Of a DNA stretch of 64,000 nucleotides, positions 18,174 to 26,257 are shown piece by piece (the first letter of the stretch is position 1; every line of letters starts with the position of its first letter). The notes beneath the pieces are model-generated. The model saw only the letters and a list, made by a program, of their open reading frames with translations, did not search any database and had not been told where the DNA came from. Source of the stretch: Streptomyces uncialis (GTDB lineage Bacteria; Actinomycetota; Actinomycetes; Streptomycetales; Streptomycetaceae); assembly GCF_036250755.1 (NCBI RefSeq), contig NZ_CP109583.1, forward strand, positions 5,991,501 to 6,055,500, read 5' to 3'. A program made the translations under genes and the position numbers.

Positions 18174-18950
18174 CGCATAGCGCCTTCGCTAGCGCTTCCG
18201 AGTTTCCTGTGCGGGTCGCCTTCGCTTGCGCCTCTGGGTTCCTGTGCTGGGCGTACTTGTTCCAGCACAGGTACTCGGTGGGTGCGCAGTTCCCCGCGCC
18301 CCTGGATGCTGCCCCGACCTGTTGCCCCCCGGGCGCGGGCCGTCCTCGCGCAGTTCCCCGCGCCCCTGGGGTTCCACCCCTGGGCGTACTTGTTCCCGGT
18401 GCGGGTCGGACGGGGGTGCGCAGTTCCCCGCGCCCCTGAGGCGCTGCCCCATGGCGGTCGCTCTTCGGGTGCGGGGCCGTCCTCGTTTTCGCGCAGTTCC
18501 CCGCGCCCCTGAAGGGGCGCCTACCTGGGGCTGTCGTCAGGGTGCGGGCTGTCAGCAACCGGGGTCGGGGTTGAACCATCCTCCTCGCGGACTCGCTCTG
18601 CTGCCGAAGGGGGTGGGCGGGAATCTCTGCCCGCAGACTCCGATGCTCTTCAGTCGGGTACGGGTACGTCGTACCGAGCGCGTCGGATCGAGGACGGAGA
18701 ATCCCGACCGGCACCGACCTGAAGAACCGACCGGACGCGCCCCAAAGGGGCGCGGGGAACTGCGCGAAACCCACGAGTGACGGCACAGGGACAAGCGCGT
18801 CCAGCCGGAGAGACCTCGGGAGCGCAAGCGAAGGCGACCCGCGGGGAACTGCGCGAAACCACCGAGTGACGGCACAGGGACAAGCGCGTCCAGCCGGACA
18901 GACCTCGGAAGCCCAAGCGAAGGCGACCGGGTGAGTTCGCCCACAACGGT
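18174..18950. repeat. Dispersed-repeat cluster A (inverted arrangement around a core)
   Basis: About 780 bp with no supported gene. The left half carries GCCTTCGCTTGCGC and four or more GCGCAGTTCCCCGCG units on the plus strand, with GGGCGTACTTGTTCC. The right half carries the same units on the minus strand (CGCGGGGAACTGCGC, GCGAAGGCGACC). A ~190-bp core lies between (18580-18769). The same plan recurs at 46128-46820. Confidence 0.85.
18580..18769. repeat. ~190-bp conserved non-coding core, copy 1
   Basis: This segment is nearly the same as 46442-46630. Blocks such as GGGCGGGAATCTCTGC, CAGACTCCGATGCTCTTCAG and GGACGGAGAATCCCGACCGG are shared, and the core ends at a CGCCCC-AAA-GGGGCG hairpin. 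Differences are a few substitutions. No frame with a start and normal codon bias runs through it, so it is more likely a mobile or RNA-encoding element than a gene. Confidence 0.8.
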
Positions 18951-19091
18951 CAGTGACGGGGGAGCGCCCAACCCCTCCGCGGCATACGCTCGACAGACCG
19001 CAAGAACCCCGATCCCCTCAGCCGGGACACCGGCCCCGCCGGACGGTCGGACATCCTGCCAGTCTCCTGTCAGCGCGGAGGTTCCAGCTCC

Positions 19092-19844
19092 ATGAAGCTC
19101 ACCGTCGTCGGCTGCTCGGGGTCGTTTCCCTCCGTGGACTCGGCCTGTTCGAGCTACCTCGTCGAGGCCGACGGCTTCCGGCTGCTCCTCGACATGGGCA
19201 ACGGCGCCCTGGGCGAGTTGCAGCGCCACTGCGGTCTCTACGATCTCGACGCGATCTTCCTCAGCCATCTGCACGCGGACCACTGCATCGACATGTGCGG
19301 ATACTTCGTCGCCCGCTACTACCGGCACGACGGCGGCCGCTGCGCGCCGATGCCGGTGTACGGCCCGGAGGGCACCGAGCACCGGCTCACCACGGCCTAC
19401 GCGGACACCCCCTCCGCCTCCTCGATGAGCGAGGTCTTCGACTTCCACACGGTGAAGCCCGCGACCTTCGACATCGGCCCGTTCACCGTCCGCACGGAAC
19501 GCGTCGCGCACCCCGTCGAGGCGTACGGCATCCGCGTCGAGCACGGCGGCCGGACGCTCACGTACTCCGGCGACACCGGCGTGTGCGTACAGCTGGACGA
19601 GCTGGCCGCCGGAGCGGATCTCTTCCTCTGCGAGGCCGCGTTCACGGCCGGCAAGGAGGAGATCCCCGATCTGCATCTCAACGGCCGGGAGGCCGGCGGG
19701 GTCGCCCGCCGCGCCGGGGTCGGCCGGCTGCTGCTCACCCACATCCCGCCGTGGACGGACCCGGACATCAACCTCCAGGACGCCCGTGAGGTGTTCCGCG
19801 GTCCCGCCGAACTGGCCGTCGCGGGACGCACGTACACGGTCTGA
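19092..19844 (+). CDS. MBL-fold metal-dependent hydrolase
   Basis: A 250-aa metallo-beta-lactamase-fold protein, RNase Z-like in form. Metal ligands are in SHLHADHCID (HxHxDH), in ERVAHPV, in YSGDTG (Asp) and in LLTHIPPW (His). The N-terminal VVGCSGSFPS is typical of this cyclic-phosphodiesterase/arylsulfatase-like branch. No signal peptide is present. The substrate is not determined. ATG at 19092 follows GCGGAGG. A strong hairpin follows and separates it from the convergent PTS gene. Confidence 0.88.
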   Translation: MKLTVVGCSGSFPSVDSACSSYLVEADGFRLLLDMGNGALGELQRHCGLYDLDAIFLSHLHADHCIDMCGYFVARYYRHDGGRCAPMPVYGPEGTEHRLTTAYADTPSASSMSEVFDFHTVKPATFDIGPFTVRTERVAHPVEAYGIRVEHGGRTLTYSGDTGVCVQLDELAAGADLFLCEAAFTAGKEEIPDLHLNGREAGGVARRAGVGRLLLTHIPPWTDPDINLQDAREVFRGPAELAVAGRTYTV

Positions 19845-19854
19845 GCGACGACGC

Positions 19855-19890
19855 GCGAGGCCCCCGCCGGACCGCCGGCGGGGGCCTCGC
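19855..19890. terminator. Bidirectional terminator between MBL hydrolase and PTS EIIC
   Basis: GCGAGGCCCCCGCCGG (19855-19870) and CCGGCGGGGGCCTCGC (19875-19890) form a perfect 16-bp stem with an ACCG loop. It lies between convergent genes and can serve both. Confidence 0.9.
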
Positions 19891-19925
19891 GTGATCAACC
19901 GCCCGGTGTCATCGGCCCACCGGGG

Positions 19926-21236
19926 TCACTTCACGTTCTCGCGGTCCTCCGCCTCCGACTCCTCCTCGGGTTCGCGCCCGGGGGTCTTGAGGTCGAACTT
20001 GATGATCGCGAACCGGAAGATCGCGTAGTACAGCACCCCGAACCCGAGCCCCACCAGGATGATCAGCCAGGGTTTGGTGGCGAGACTCCAGTTGATCACG
20101 TAGTCGATCAGGCCCGCCGAGAAGCTGAAGCCGTCCTTGATGCCCAGTGCCCAGGTCACCGCCATGGAGACACCGGTCAGCACCGCGTGGATCGCGTACA
20201 GCAGCGGGGCGATGAACAGGAACGAGTACTCGATCGGCTCGGTGATCCCGGTGACGAACGACGTCAGCGCGACCGACAGCATCAGCCCGCCGACGATCTT
20301 GCGGCGTTCGGGACGGGCGCAGTGCGTGATCGCGAGGGCCGCCGCGGGCAGGGCGAACATCATGATCGGGAAGAAGCCGGTGGTGAACTGCCCGGCCGTC
20401 GGATCGCCCGCCAGGAACCGGTTGATGTCACCGTGCACGACCGAGCCGTCCGGCTTGGTGTAGTCGCCGAACTGGAACCACACGAACGTGTTCAGGAACT
20501 GGTGCAGCCCGATGGTGAGCAGCGCCCGGTTGGCGACACCGAAGATGCCCGAACCCCAGGAGCCGAGGTCGACCAGCCACTGCGAGAAGCTGGTGAGCGC
20601 GTCACCGATCGGCGGCCAGATCCAGACGCAGAGCGCGGCGAAGACGAGCCCGATGAAAGCCATGATGATCGGTACGAGGCGCCGTCCGTTGAAGAAGCCG
20701 AGCCAGTCGACCAGCTTCGTCCGGTGGAACCGCTGCCAGATGTACGCGGTGATCAGACCCATCACGATGCCGCCGAACACCCCGGGATTCTGGTACGCGG
20801 CCAGTGCGGAGGTGCCGTCCTCGGCGACGCACAGCCCGCTCCACATCCCGGCCCCGAGGAAGTCGGCCTCCTCGGGGCAGTCCTCCGGGAAGGCGCGCAG
20901 CACCGCGTAGTACACGAGGAAGCCGGCGACCGCGGCGAGCGCGGTGGAGCCGTCGGACTTCTTGGCCATACCGATCGCGACACCGATGCAGAACAGCAGG
21001 GGCAGACCCAGATTGGAGTCGATCAGGGCGCCGCCGGCCGCGGCGAAGACCGTGGCGATGTCCGTCCAGCCCAGGCCGTCGACGCCGAACACGTCCGGCT
21101 GGCCGAGGCGGTTGAGGATGCCCGCGGCAGGCAGTACGGCGATGGGCAGCTGAAGACTGCGGCCCATCTTCTGCAACCCCTGGAACAGTCCGTTCCAGCG
21201 CGTACGGGTGGGTGCTGCCGCGCTGTCCGCGCTCAT
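19926..21236 (-). CDS. nagE2: PTS EIIC permease, N-acetylglucosamine/glucose type (NagE2-like)
   Basis: A 436-aa EIIC domain of the Glc/GlcNAc family, with about 10 helices: LPIAVLPAAGILNRLG near the start, GLPLLFCIGVAIGMAKKSDG, HQFLNTFVWFQFG, and GITEPIEYSFLFIAPLLY (the sugar-binding GITE motif). It has no fused EIIB. The separate EIIB (nagF-like) is encoded divergently 197 bp away. In S. coelicolor NagE2 and NagF import GlcNAc, a key nutrient signal for development. Only one EIIC copy is present here. Confidence 0.85.
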   Translation of the reverse strand: MSADSAAAPTRTRWNGLFQGLQKMGRSLQLPIAVLPAAGILNRLGQPDVFGVDGLGWTDIATVFAAAGGALIDSNLGLPLLFCIGVAIGMAKKSDGSTALAAVAGFLVYYAVLRAFPEDCPEEADFLGAGMWSGLCVAEDGTSALAAYQNPGVFGGIVMGLITAYIWQRFHRTKLVDWLGFFNGRRLVPIIMAFIGLVFAALCVWIWPPIGDALTSFSQWLVDLGSWGSGIFGVANRALLTIGLHQFLNTFVWFQFGDYTKPDGSVVHGDINRFLAGDPTAGQFTTGFFPIMMFALPAAALAITHCARPERRKIVGGLMLSVALTSFVTGITEPIEYSFLFIAPLLYAIHAVLTGVSMAVTWALGIKDGFSFSAGLIDYVINWSLATKPWLIILVGLGFGVLYYAIFRFAIIKFDLKTPGREPEEESEAEDRENVK

Positions 21237-21258
21237 GGGCGTCCTCCCGGGATGCCGT

Positions 21259-21280
21259 GTGCCACCTGGTCGGGTGGCAC
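21259..21280. promoter_or_regulatory. Inverted repeat in the nagE2/nagF divergent promoter region
   Basis: GTGCCACC-TGGTCG-GGTGGCAC is a perfect 8-bp inverted repeat with a 6-bp centre, 23 bp upstream of the nagE2 start. A second small palindrome, GTTGG-G-CCAAC, lies near 21326-21336. Neither is a canonical DasR site, though the first contains a TGGTC half. Confidence 0.45.
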
Positions 21281-21433
21281 ATCGTGATCGTCATCCTTCG
21301 GCACGCTCACAGTGACCGCTCGCGAAGTTGGGCCAACAGTGGGTTACCGTGACAAAGCGGATGGCGGTGGCAGGTCGTCGTGCCCCCGCCCGCCCCGTCC
21401 GTCCCCGTTCCTCACTGACCGCAGGGAGACACC

Positions 21434-21667
21434 ATGGCCACCAAGGCTGAGAAGATCGTCGCCGGGCTCGGCGGGATCGAGAACATCGAGGAGGTCGAGG
21501 GGTGCATCACCCGGCTGCGCACCGAGGTGATCGACCCGTCCAAGGTGGACGACGCCGCGCTCAAGGCCGCGGGCGCGCACGGGGTGGTCAAGATGGGCAC
21601 CGCGATCCAGGTCGTCATCGGCACGGACGCGGACCCGATCGCCGCGGACATCGAGGACATGATGTGA
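21434..21667 (+). CDS. nagF: PTS EIIB component, GlcNAc/glucose type (NagF-like)
   Basis: A 77-aa free-standing EIIB domain. The phosphorylated cysteine is Cys24 in [12 protein letters not shown], and the [20 protein letters not shown] end is typical. It accepts phosphate from EIIA and passes it to the sugar entering through the EIIC encoded divergently next to it. ATG at 21434 follows GCAGGGAG. No EIIA gene is in the window, so a shared Crr-type EIIA is expected elsewhere. Confidence 0.88.
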   Translation: MATKAEKIVAGLGGIENIEEVEGCITRLRTEVIDPSKVDDAALKAAGAHGVVKMGTAIQVVIGTDADPIAADIEDMM

Positions 21668-21854
21668 CCCCGCGCCCGGCGGCCCCCCGCCACGGTTGCT
21701 GACCCGGCTCCCGCCACGGTTCCTGACCCGGTTCCCGTGGTGGCTCCCCGCCCCGGCCCGCCCCCGGACCCGCCTCCCGCCCCCGGTCCCGGGCGGGGTG
21801 GTCCGTGTGGACGCGGGACCGGGGGGCCATGGGCCGGGCGATAGGGTCGGGCGC

Positions 21855-22583
21855 ATGTCTCGTATCGACGGCCGCACCCCCGAACAGCTCCGCCCCGTCA
21901 CCATCGAACGCGGATGGAGCAAGCACGCCGAGGGCTCCGTCCTCGTCTCCTTCGGCGACACCAAGGTCTTCTGCACCGCCTCCGTCACCGAGGGCGTGCC
22001 CCGCTGGCGCAAGGGCAGCGGCGAGGGCTGGGTGACCGCCGAGTACTCGATGCTCCCGCGCTCCACCAACACCCGCGGCGACCGCGAGTCCGTCCGGGGC
22101 CGGATCGGTGGCCGCACCCATGAGATCTCCCGGCTCATCGGCCGCTCCCTGCGTGCCGTCGTGGACTGCAAGGCCCTCGGCGAGAACACCATCGTGCTGG
22201 ACTGCGATGTCCTCCAGGCCGACGGAGGCACCCGTACCGCCGCGATCACCGGCGCGTACGTCGCCCTCGCGGACGCGGTCACCTGGGCCAAGGGCCGCAA
22301 GCTGGTACGCGCCGGACGCCAGCCGCTGACCGGCACGGTCTCCGCCGTGTCCGTCGGTATCGTCGGCGGCGTTCCCCTCCTCGACCTCCGCTACGAGGAG
22401 GACGTCACCGCCGACACCGACATGAACGTCGTCTGCACCGGCGACGGCCGCTTCGTCGAGGTGCAGGGCACCGCCGAGGCCGAGCCCTTCGACCGCACCG
22501 AGCTGAACGGCCTCCTCGACCTGGCCGTCAGCGGCTGCGACGAGCTCGCCGCCCTCCAGCGCAAGGTCCTGGAAGAGCAGTGA
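21855..22583 (+). CDS. rph: Ribonuclease PH
   Basis: A 242-aa phosphorolytic 3'-5' exoribonuclease that trims tRNA 3' ends. The full family signature is present: [67 protein letters not shown] (phosphate/RNA site) and [21 protein letters not shown]. Length is typical. It begins a same-strand group with a lipoprotein gene and rdgB; rph-rdgB linkage is common in bacteria. Confidence 0.95.
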   Translation: MSRIDGRTPEQLRPVTIERGWSKHAEGSVLVSFGDTKVFCTASVTEGVPRWRKGSGEGWVTAEYSMLPRSTNTRGDRESVRGRIGGRTHEISRLIGRSLRAVVDCKALGENTIVLDCDVLQADGGTRTAAITGAYVALADAVTWAKGRKLVRAGRQPLTGTVSAVSVGIVGGVPLLDLRYEEDVTADTDMNVVCTGDGRFVEVQGTAEAEPFDRTELNGLLDLAVSGCDELAALQRKVLEEQ

Positions 22584-22827
22584 GCCGGTTCCCGGCCGGG
22601 AGCCGGGAACAGCGGTGAGCCGGGGCCCCGTTCGGGGTCCCGGGGCAGCGGCGGACCCGGTCCCCGCCAAGGGCCCGGAGCGGCGATGGACCCGCCGGTC
22701 CGCCGGGCCCGTACCGCAGGTCTTGCCGTGACGGGGCAACCAACCGGCGGCCGTGCGCGTATCTAGTAGTACGGGCGGGCGGACAGCACCGCGCGCCCGT
22801 ACCTGGACTCTCGGGAGGGACCTCCAC

Positions 22828-23220
22828 ATGGCCGCGCGCCGTCGCCGCACCGTCACCGCACTCGCTCTCGCCGGAGCGGCGCTGTTCGCTCCGCTCGCCG
22901 TCGGATGCAGCGCCGTGGACAAGGCCCTGGACTGCGTCCAGACCGCCGACACGATCGCCGAGAGCGTCACCGACCTCCAGCAGGCCGTCGAGAACGCCGC
23001 GAACGACCCGACGCAGGCCGCGGAGTCGCTCGACTCGATCGAGAAGAACCTCGACAAGATCGGCGACACCACCGACAACGCCGACCTCGGCAAGGCCGTC
23101 GACGACCTCACCCAGGCCGTCGACAACGTCAGCAAGGCCGTCGAGAGCGGCGACAGCACTCCCGACATCAGCCCCGTCACGGACGCCGCGGGCGAACTGA
23201 CCAAGGTCTGCACCCCGTAA
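22828..23220 (+). CDS. Small predicted lipoprotein
   Basis: A 130-aa protein with a basic N-terminus (MAARRRRTV), a hydrophobic stretch and the lipobox LAVGC, so it should be lipid-anchored on the outer face of the membrane. The mature part is acidic and mostly helical (DLQQAVENAANDP, DLTQAVDNVSKAVES), suggestive of a coiled coil, with a Cys near each end (CVQ and KVCTP). Function is unknown. ATG at 22828 with GGGAGG ribosome-binding site. It lies between rph and rdgB. Confidence 0.8.
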   Translation: MAARRRRTVTALALAGAALFAPLAVGCSAVDKALDCVQTADTIAESVTDLQQAVENAANDPTQAAESLDSIEKNLDKIGDTTDNADLGKAVDDLTQAVDNVSKAVESGDSTPDISPVTDAAGELTKVCTP

Positions 23221-23368
23221 CGACGGACGCGCCCGGGGCCGCCGGACCGGCGGCCCCCCGGCGCGGGCGGGCCATCCCCGCCCGGCGGCGGACCGTCTCG
23301 CACCCGCCCGGCGCGGACCGCTCCACCCCCGCCCGGCGGCGACCGTCCCACCAGGGATAATCCCCGGT

Positions 23369-23971
23369 ATGACGCGCCTGATCCTCGCCACCCGCAACGC
23401 CGGCAAACTCACCGAGCTGCGGGCGATCCTCGCCGACGCAGGTCTCGGCCACGACCTCGTCGGCGCCGACGCCTACCCGGACATCCCCGACGTCAAGGAA
23501 ACCGGCGTCACCTTCGCCGAGAACGCCCTGCTGAAGGCACACGCCCTGGCCCGCGCCACCGGACTGCCCGCCGTCGCCGACGACTCCGGCCTCTGTGTGG
23601 ACGTACTCGGCGGCGCCCCCGGCATCTTCTCCGCCCGCTGGGCCGGACGGCACGGCGACGACCGCGCCAACCTCGATCTGCTGCTCGCCCAGCTCTCCGA
23701 CATCGACGCCCCGCACCGCGCCGCCCACTTCACCTGCGCCGCGGCCCTCGCCCTGCCCGACGGCACCGAGCGCGTGGTCGAGGGACGGCTGCGGGGCACC
23801 CTGCGCCATGTCCCCGCCGGATCGGGCGGCTTCGGCTACGACCCGGTCCTCCAGCCCGACGGCGACACCCGCACCACCGCCGAGCTGAGCGCGGACGAGA
23901 AGAACGCCATCAGCCACCGCGGCAAGGCGTTCCGCGCGCTGGTCCCCGTCCTGCGCGAACTGCTGCCGTAG
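23369..23971 (+). CDS. rdgB: RdgB/HAM1 family non-canonical purine NTP pyrophosphatase
   Basis: A 200-aa house-cleaning enzyme that hydrolyses dITP, XTP and ITP to monophosphates. Signature segments are LATRNAGKLTEL at the N-terminus, ETGVTFAENALLKA, ADDSGLCVDVLGGAPGIFSARWAG, GFGYDPV and the C-terminal KNAISHRGKA. Family and length fit fully. ATG at 23369. A terminator hairpin shared with the oncoming tRNA gene lies ~85 bp downstream. Confidence 0.95.
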   Translation: MTRLILATRNAGKLTELRAILADAGLGHDLVGADAYPDIPDVKETGVTFAENALLKAHALARATGLPAVADDSGLCVDVLGGAPGIFSARWAGRHGDDRANLDLLLAQLSDIDAPHRAAHFTCAAALALPDGTERVVEGRLRGTLRHVPAGSGGFGYDPVLQPDGDTRTTAELSADEKNAISHRGKAFRALVPVLRELLP

Positions 23972-24055
23972 GGCGGGAGGCGGGAGGCGGGAGCCGCCAC
24001 CGCGACGGTCCGGGCCCCGCGACACCCCCGGTCCGCGCCGGGCCCCGGCAGCCGG

Positions 24056-24097
24056 AAGGCCCGGCCTCCCTGGTGCTCGATCGGGAGGCCGGGCCTT
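24056..24097. terminator. Bidirectional terminator between rdgB and tRNA-Leu
   Basis: AAGGCCCGGCCTCCC (24056-24070) and GGGAGGCCGGGCCTT (24083-24097) form a perfect 15-bp stem. It is downstream of rdgB on plus and of the tRNA on minus. Confidence 0.9.
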
Positions 24098-24104
24098 CGT
24101 CCGG

Positions 24105-24188
24105 TGCGGCCGGAGGGACTCGAACCCTCACGGGTGTTACCCCACTGGGACCTAAACCCAGCGTGACTGCCAGTTCCACCACGGCCGC
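24105..24188 (-). tRNA. tRNA-Leu (anticodon UAG)
   Basis: The minus strand folds as a class II tRNA: acceptor GCGGCCG/CGGCCGC, anticodon stem CTGGG/CCCAG with loop TTTAGGT (anticodon TAG, reads CUA/CUN), a long variable arm (GGGGTAACACCC) and T-arm AGGGTTCGAGTCCCT. Discriminator A; the 3' CCA is not encoded. It is a single gene with no integrated element next to it in this window. Confidence 0.95.
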
Positions 24189-24243
24189 GTCCGCGCGCCC
24201 ATCGTAATGGCCCCGGGCCGCGCGCCGGAGGGGACAGGGGACG

Positions 24244-24711
24244 TCACAGACCGAGGTCCTTGATGATTTTGGCCACGTGTCCCGTCGCCTTCACGTTGTA
24301 CAGGGCCCGCTCGACCTTGCCGTCCTCGTCGACGATCACCGTGGAGCGGATGACCCCCGTCACCGTCTTGCCGTACAGCTTCTTCTCCCCGAACGCCCCG
24401 TACGCCTCCAGCACCGAACGGTCCGGGTCGGCCAGCAGGGTGACCCGCAGCTCCTCCTGGTCACGGAACTTCGCCAGCTTCTCCGGCTTGTCCGGCGAGA
24501 CACCGATCACGTCGTAGCCGTGCCCGGCGAGGAAGTCGAGGTTGTCGGTGAAGTCGCACGCCTGCTTGGTGCAGCCCGGGGTGAGCGCGGCCGGGTAGAA
24601 GTACACGATGACCTTGCGGCCCTTGCGGTCGGCCAGCGAGACCTCGTTGCCATCGGCGTCGGACAGGGTGAAGGCGGGGGCGGTGTCGCCGGGCTGGAGT
24701 CGCTCACTCAT
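24244..24711 (-). CDS. bcp: Thioredoxin-dependent thiol peroxidase (BCP/PrxQ type)
   Basis: A 155-aa peroxiredoxin. The peroxidatic Cys47 lies in LTPGCTKQACDF, with the resolving Cys52 five residues on, as in alpha2-type BCP. VIVYFYPAALTPGC, GVSPDKPEKLAKF and ALYNVKATGHVAKI are family segments. It reduces peroxides with electrons from thioredoxin in the cytoplasm. I use the ATG at 24711; an in-frame ATG 15 bp upstream lacks better support. It is monocistronic. Confidence 0.93.
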   Translation of the reverse strand: MSERLQPGDTAPAFTLSDADGNEVSLADRKGRKVIVYFYPAALTPGCTKQACDFTDNLDFLAGHGYDVIGVSPDKPEKLAKFRDQEELRVTLLADPDRSVLEAYGAFGEKKLYGKTVTGVIRSTVIVDEDGKVERALYNVKATGHVAKIIKDLGL

Positions 24712-24938
24712 CGCCGGTCTCCTCACGGGGGTGCGGGGCCGCGGGCCGGTCGCGCCCGGGGCCGATTACACAAGGGAGCGTAATGGGGGTGCCGTGGGGT
24801 AGGTCGCGCGGGAAGCTGACAGACTGTCGACCGGACGGAAACACGGAATCACGCAAGCACGGACGAGGCGCCCGGCGGGCCAGCACCGCGGCGGCACCCC
24901 GTCCGCCCCACGCCTGACACGAGCACGGAGGCAGCACG

Positions 24939-25271
24939 GTGCCGGAGACATCGGATACCAGGACCCCGGCGCAGATCGAGGCGGACATCGAGCGCCGCCG
25001 CCAGCGCCTCGCCGAGACGCTGGACGAGATCGGCGTACGGGTGCACCCGAAGACGATCGTCGGGGACGCCAAGGCCAAGGTCGCGGCGAGCGTCGACAAC
25101 ACCCTCGGACGCGTCTACGTCGGCGCCAACCGGGTGCTCTCCCGGGCCAAGGGCCAGCTGGTCTCCGACGAGGGCGCGCCCCGGCTGGAGCGCGTCGTCC
25201 CGGTGGCCCTCGTCGTCATCGGTCTCGTGGGACTGATGGCGTACAGCGGTTCGCGCCGGCGGGGCGACTGA
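24939..25271 (+). CDS. DUF3618 domain membrane protein
   Basis: A 110-aa protein with the DUF3618 helix at the N-terminus (TPAQIEADIERRRQRLAETLDEI), a charged middle, and one C-terminal membrane helix (VALVVIGLVGLMAYSG) ending in basic residues. Actinobacterial relatives are small membrane-anchored proteins of unknown role, often near phage-holin-like genes. GTG at 24939 with GGAG eight bases upstream. The bcp gene diverges from it. Confidence 0.82.
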   Translation: MPETSDTRTPAQIEADIERRRQRLAETLDEIGVRVHPKTIVGDAKAKVAASVDNTLGRVYVGANRVLSRAKGQLVSDEGAPRLERVVPVALVVIGLVGLMAYSGSRRRGD

Positions 25272-25386
25272 CCGCCGCGGCGGGGCGGCCCGGCGTCCGG
25301 CGTCACCCGGACGGGCGTGAGTGCCCGTACGGACGTACGGGCCACCCCACCGGCGTACCCGGGGCACGGGCAGGTAGGTTCAGGGC

Positions 25387-25740
25387 GTGAGCGCCAACAA
25401 GGACTTCAACACCTCGCCCGACAAGCTTCCGATCCGGATGCTGCACGACCGGGTGCTCGTACGGCAGGACACGGCCGAGGGCGAGCGGCGCTCCGGCGGG
25501 GGCATCCTGATCCCCGCGACCGCGGCCGTCGGACGGCGGCTGGCGTGGGCCGGTGTCGTCGCGGTCGGACAGAACGTCCGTTCCGTCGAGCCCGGTGACC
25601 GGGTGCTGTACGACCCGGAGGACCGCGCCGAGGTCGAGGTACGGGGTGTGGCGTACGTCCTGATGCGCGAGCGCGATCTGCACGCCGTCGCCGCCGACCG
25701 TTTCGAGGGCTCCGAGGACTCGACCGGGCTCTACCTGTAA
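25387..25740 (+). CDS. GroES-like co-chaperonin family protein
   Basis: A 117-aa Cpn10-fold protein: PIRMLHDRVLVRQD, a mobile-loop-like GERRSGGGILIPATA, VGQNVRSVEPGDRVLYDPEDRAEVEVRG and YVLMRERDLHAV. It is a second GroES-type protein distinct from the groESL operon copy, as no groEL gene is adjacent. The longer tail (DRFEGSEDSTGLYL) is unlike classical GroES, so its partner and role are open. GTG at 25387. A terminator follows. Confidence 0.82.
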   Translation: MSANKDFNTSPDKLPIRMLHDRVLVRQDTAEGERRSGGGILIPATAAVGRRLAWAGVVAVGQNVRSVEPGDRVLYDPEDRAEVEVRGVAYVLMRERDLHAVAADRFEGSEDSTGLYL

Positions 25741-25790
25741 CCCGTGGCCCCTGCTGGCCGCGGTGTCCGGTGCGGAAACCTTTCGGTGGC

Positions 25791-25824
25791 AAAGAGGCTG
25801 GTGACCCCTGTCACCAGCCTCTTT
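25791..25824 (+). terminator. Hairpin terminator after the GroES-like gene
   Basis: AAAGAGGCTGGTGAC (25791-25805) and GTCACCAGCCTCTTT (25810-25824) form a perfect 15-bp stem with a CCCT loop, followed by a pyrimidine-rich tail. Confidence 0.92.
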
Positions 25825-25850
25825 CCCGTTCTTTGCTACGGTGGCAACCA

Positions 25851-25895
25851 CCCCGACGAGACGCGCCGTACCGGGACACGGAAAGACGACGCACC
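25851..25895 (+). promoter_or_regulatory. Guanidine-III (ykkC-III) riboswitch
   Basis: The segment has the conserved blocks of the guanidine-III aptamer: CCCGACGAG, then CGCGCCGTACCGGG, then AAGACGACGC. CCCG pairs with CGGG for the first helix, and GCGCCGT can pair with ACGACGC (one mismatch) for the pseudoknot. It lies 40 bp upstream of an SMR exporter of the guanidinium type, the usual target. Block order and spacing match the Thermobifida example as I remember it. Confidence 0.82.
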
Positions 25896-25934
25896 CCCTG
25901 TTTATCCGTCATGGAAACCACGGAGGTGCCGATC

Positions 25935-26255
25935 ATGGCCTGGATTCTGCTCATCATCGCCGGCGTGCTCGAAGTCGGCTGGGCGATCGGGATGAAGTAC
26001 ACCGAGGGCTTCACGAAGCTGTGGCCCAGTGTGTTCACCATCATCGGGATCGCCGCGAGCATGGTCCTGCTGGCGCAGGCGGCGAAGACCCTTCCCATCG
26101 GGACGGCCTACGGGGTGTGGGTCGGTATCGGCGCGGGTGGGGCGGCGATCCTCGGCATGCTGGTGCTGGGTGAGCCCGCGACCGCCGCGCGGATCTTCTT
26201 CATCGCGCTGTTGCTGGTCGCGGTCGTCGGTCTGAAGGCCACGTCCGGCCACTGA
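25935..26255 (+). CDS. gdx: SMR family guanidinium exporter (Gdx/SugE)
   Basis: A 106-aa protein with four membrane helices. GVLEVGWAIGMKYTEGFT carries the conserved Glu of the SMR substrate site and the Gdx/SugE-type GWAIGMKYT sequence; TAYGVWVGIGAGGAAILGM is TM3. Gdx proteins export guanidinium in exchange for protons as antiparallel dimers. The riboswitch 40 bp upstream supports guanidinium rather than a general quaternary-ammonium role. ATG at 25935 with GGAGGTG. Confidence 0.9.
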   Translation: MAWILLIIAGVLEVGWAIGMKYTEGFTKLWPSVFTIIGIAASMVLLAQAAKTLPIGTAYGVWVGIGAGGAAILGMLVLGEPATAARIFFIALLLVAVVGLKATSGH

Positions 26256-26257
26256 CC

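Noticed and set aside
18650..18946. Matching ~100-aa minus-strand frames in clusters A and C (also 46512-46823)
   Set aside because: The similarity is due to the duplicated non-coding DNA. The peptides are Arg/Ser/Pro-rich with no ribosome-binding site.
21237..21433. Canonical DasR (dre) operator upstream of nagE2/nagF
   Set aside because: No sequence close to the 16-bp ACTGGTCTAGACCACT consensus was found. Only a half-site lies within the palindrome.
24105..24188. tRNA-Leu as an integration site for an element in this window
   Set aside because: No integrase gene and no repeat of the tRNA 3' end was seen nearby. The AICE-like genes are 35 kb away.
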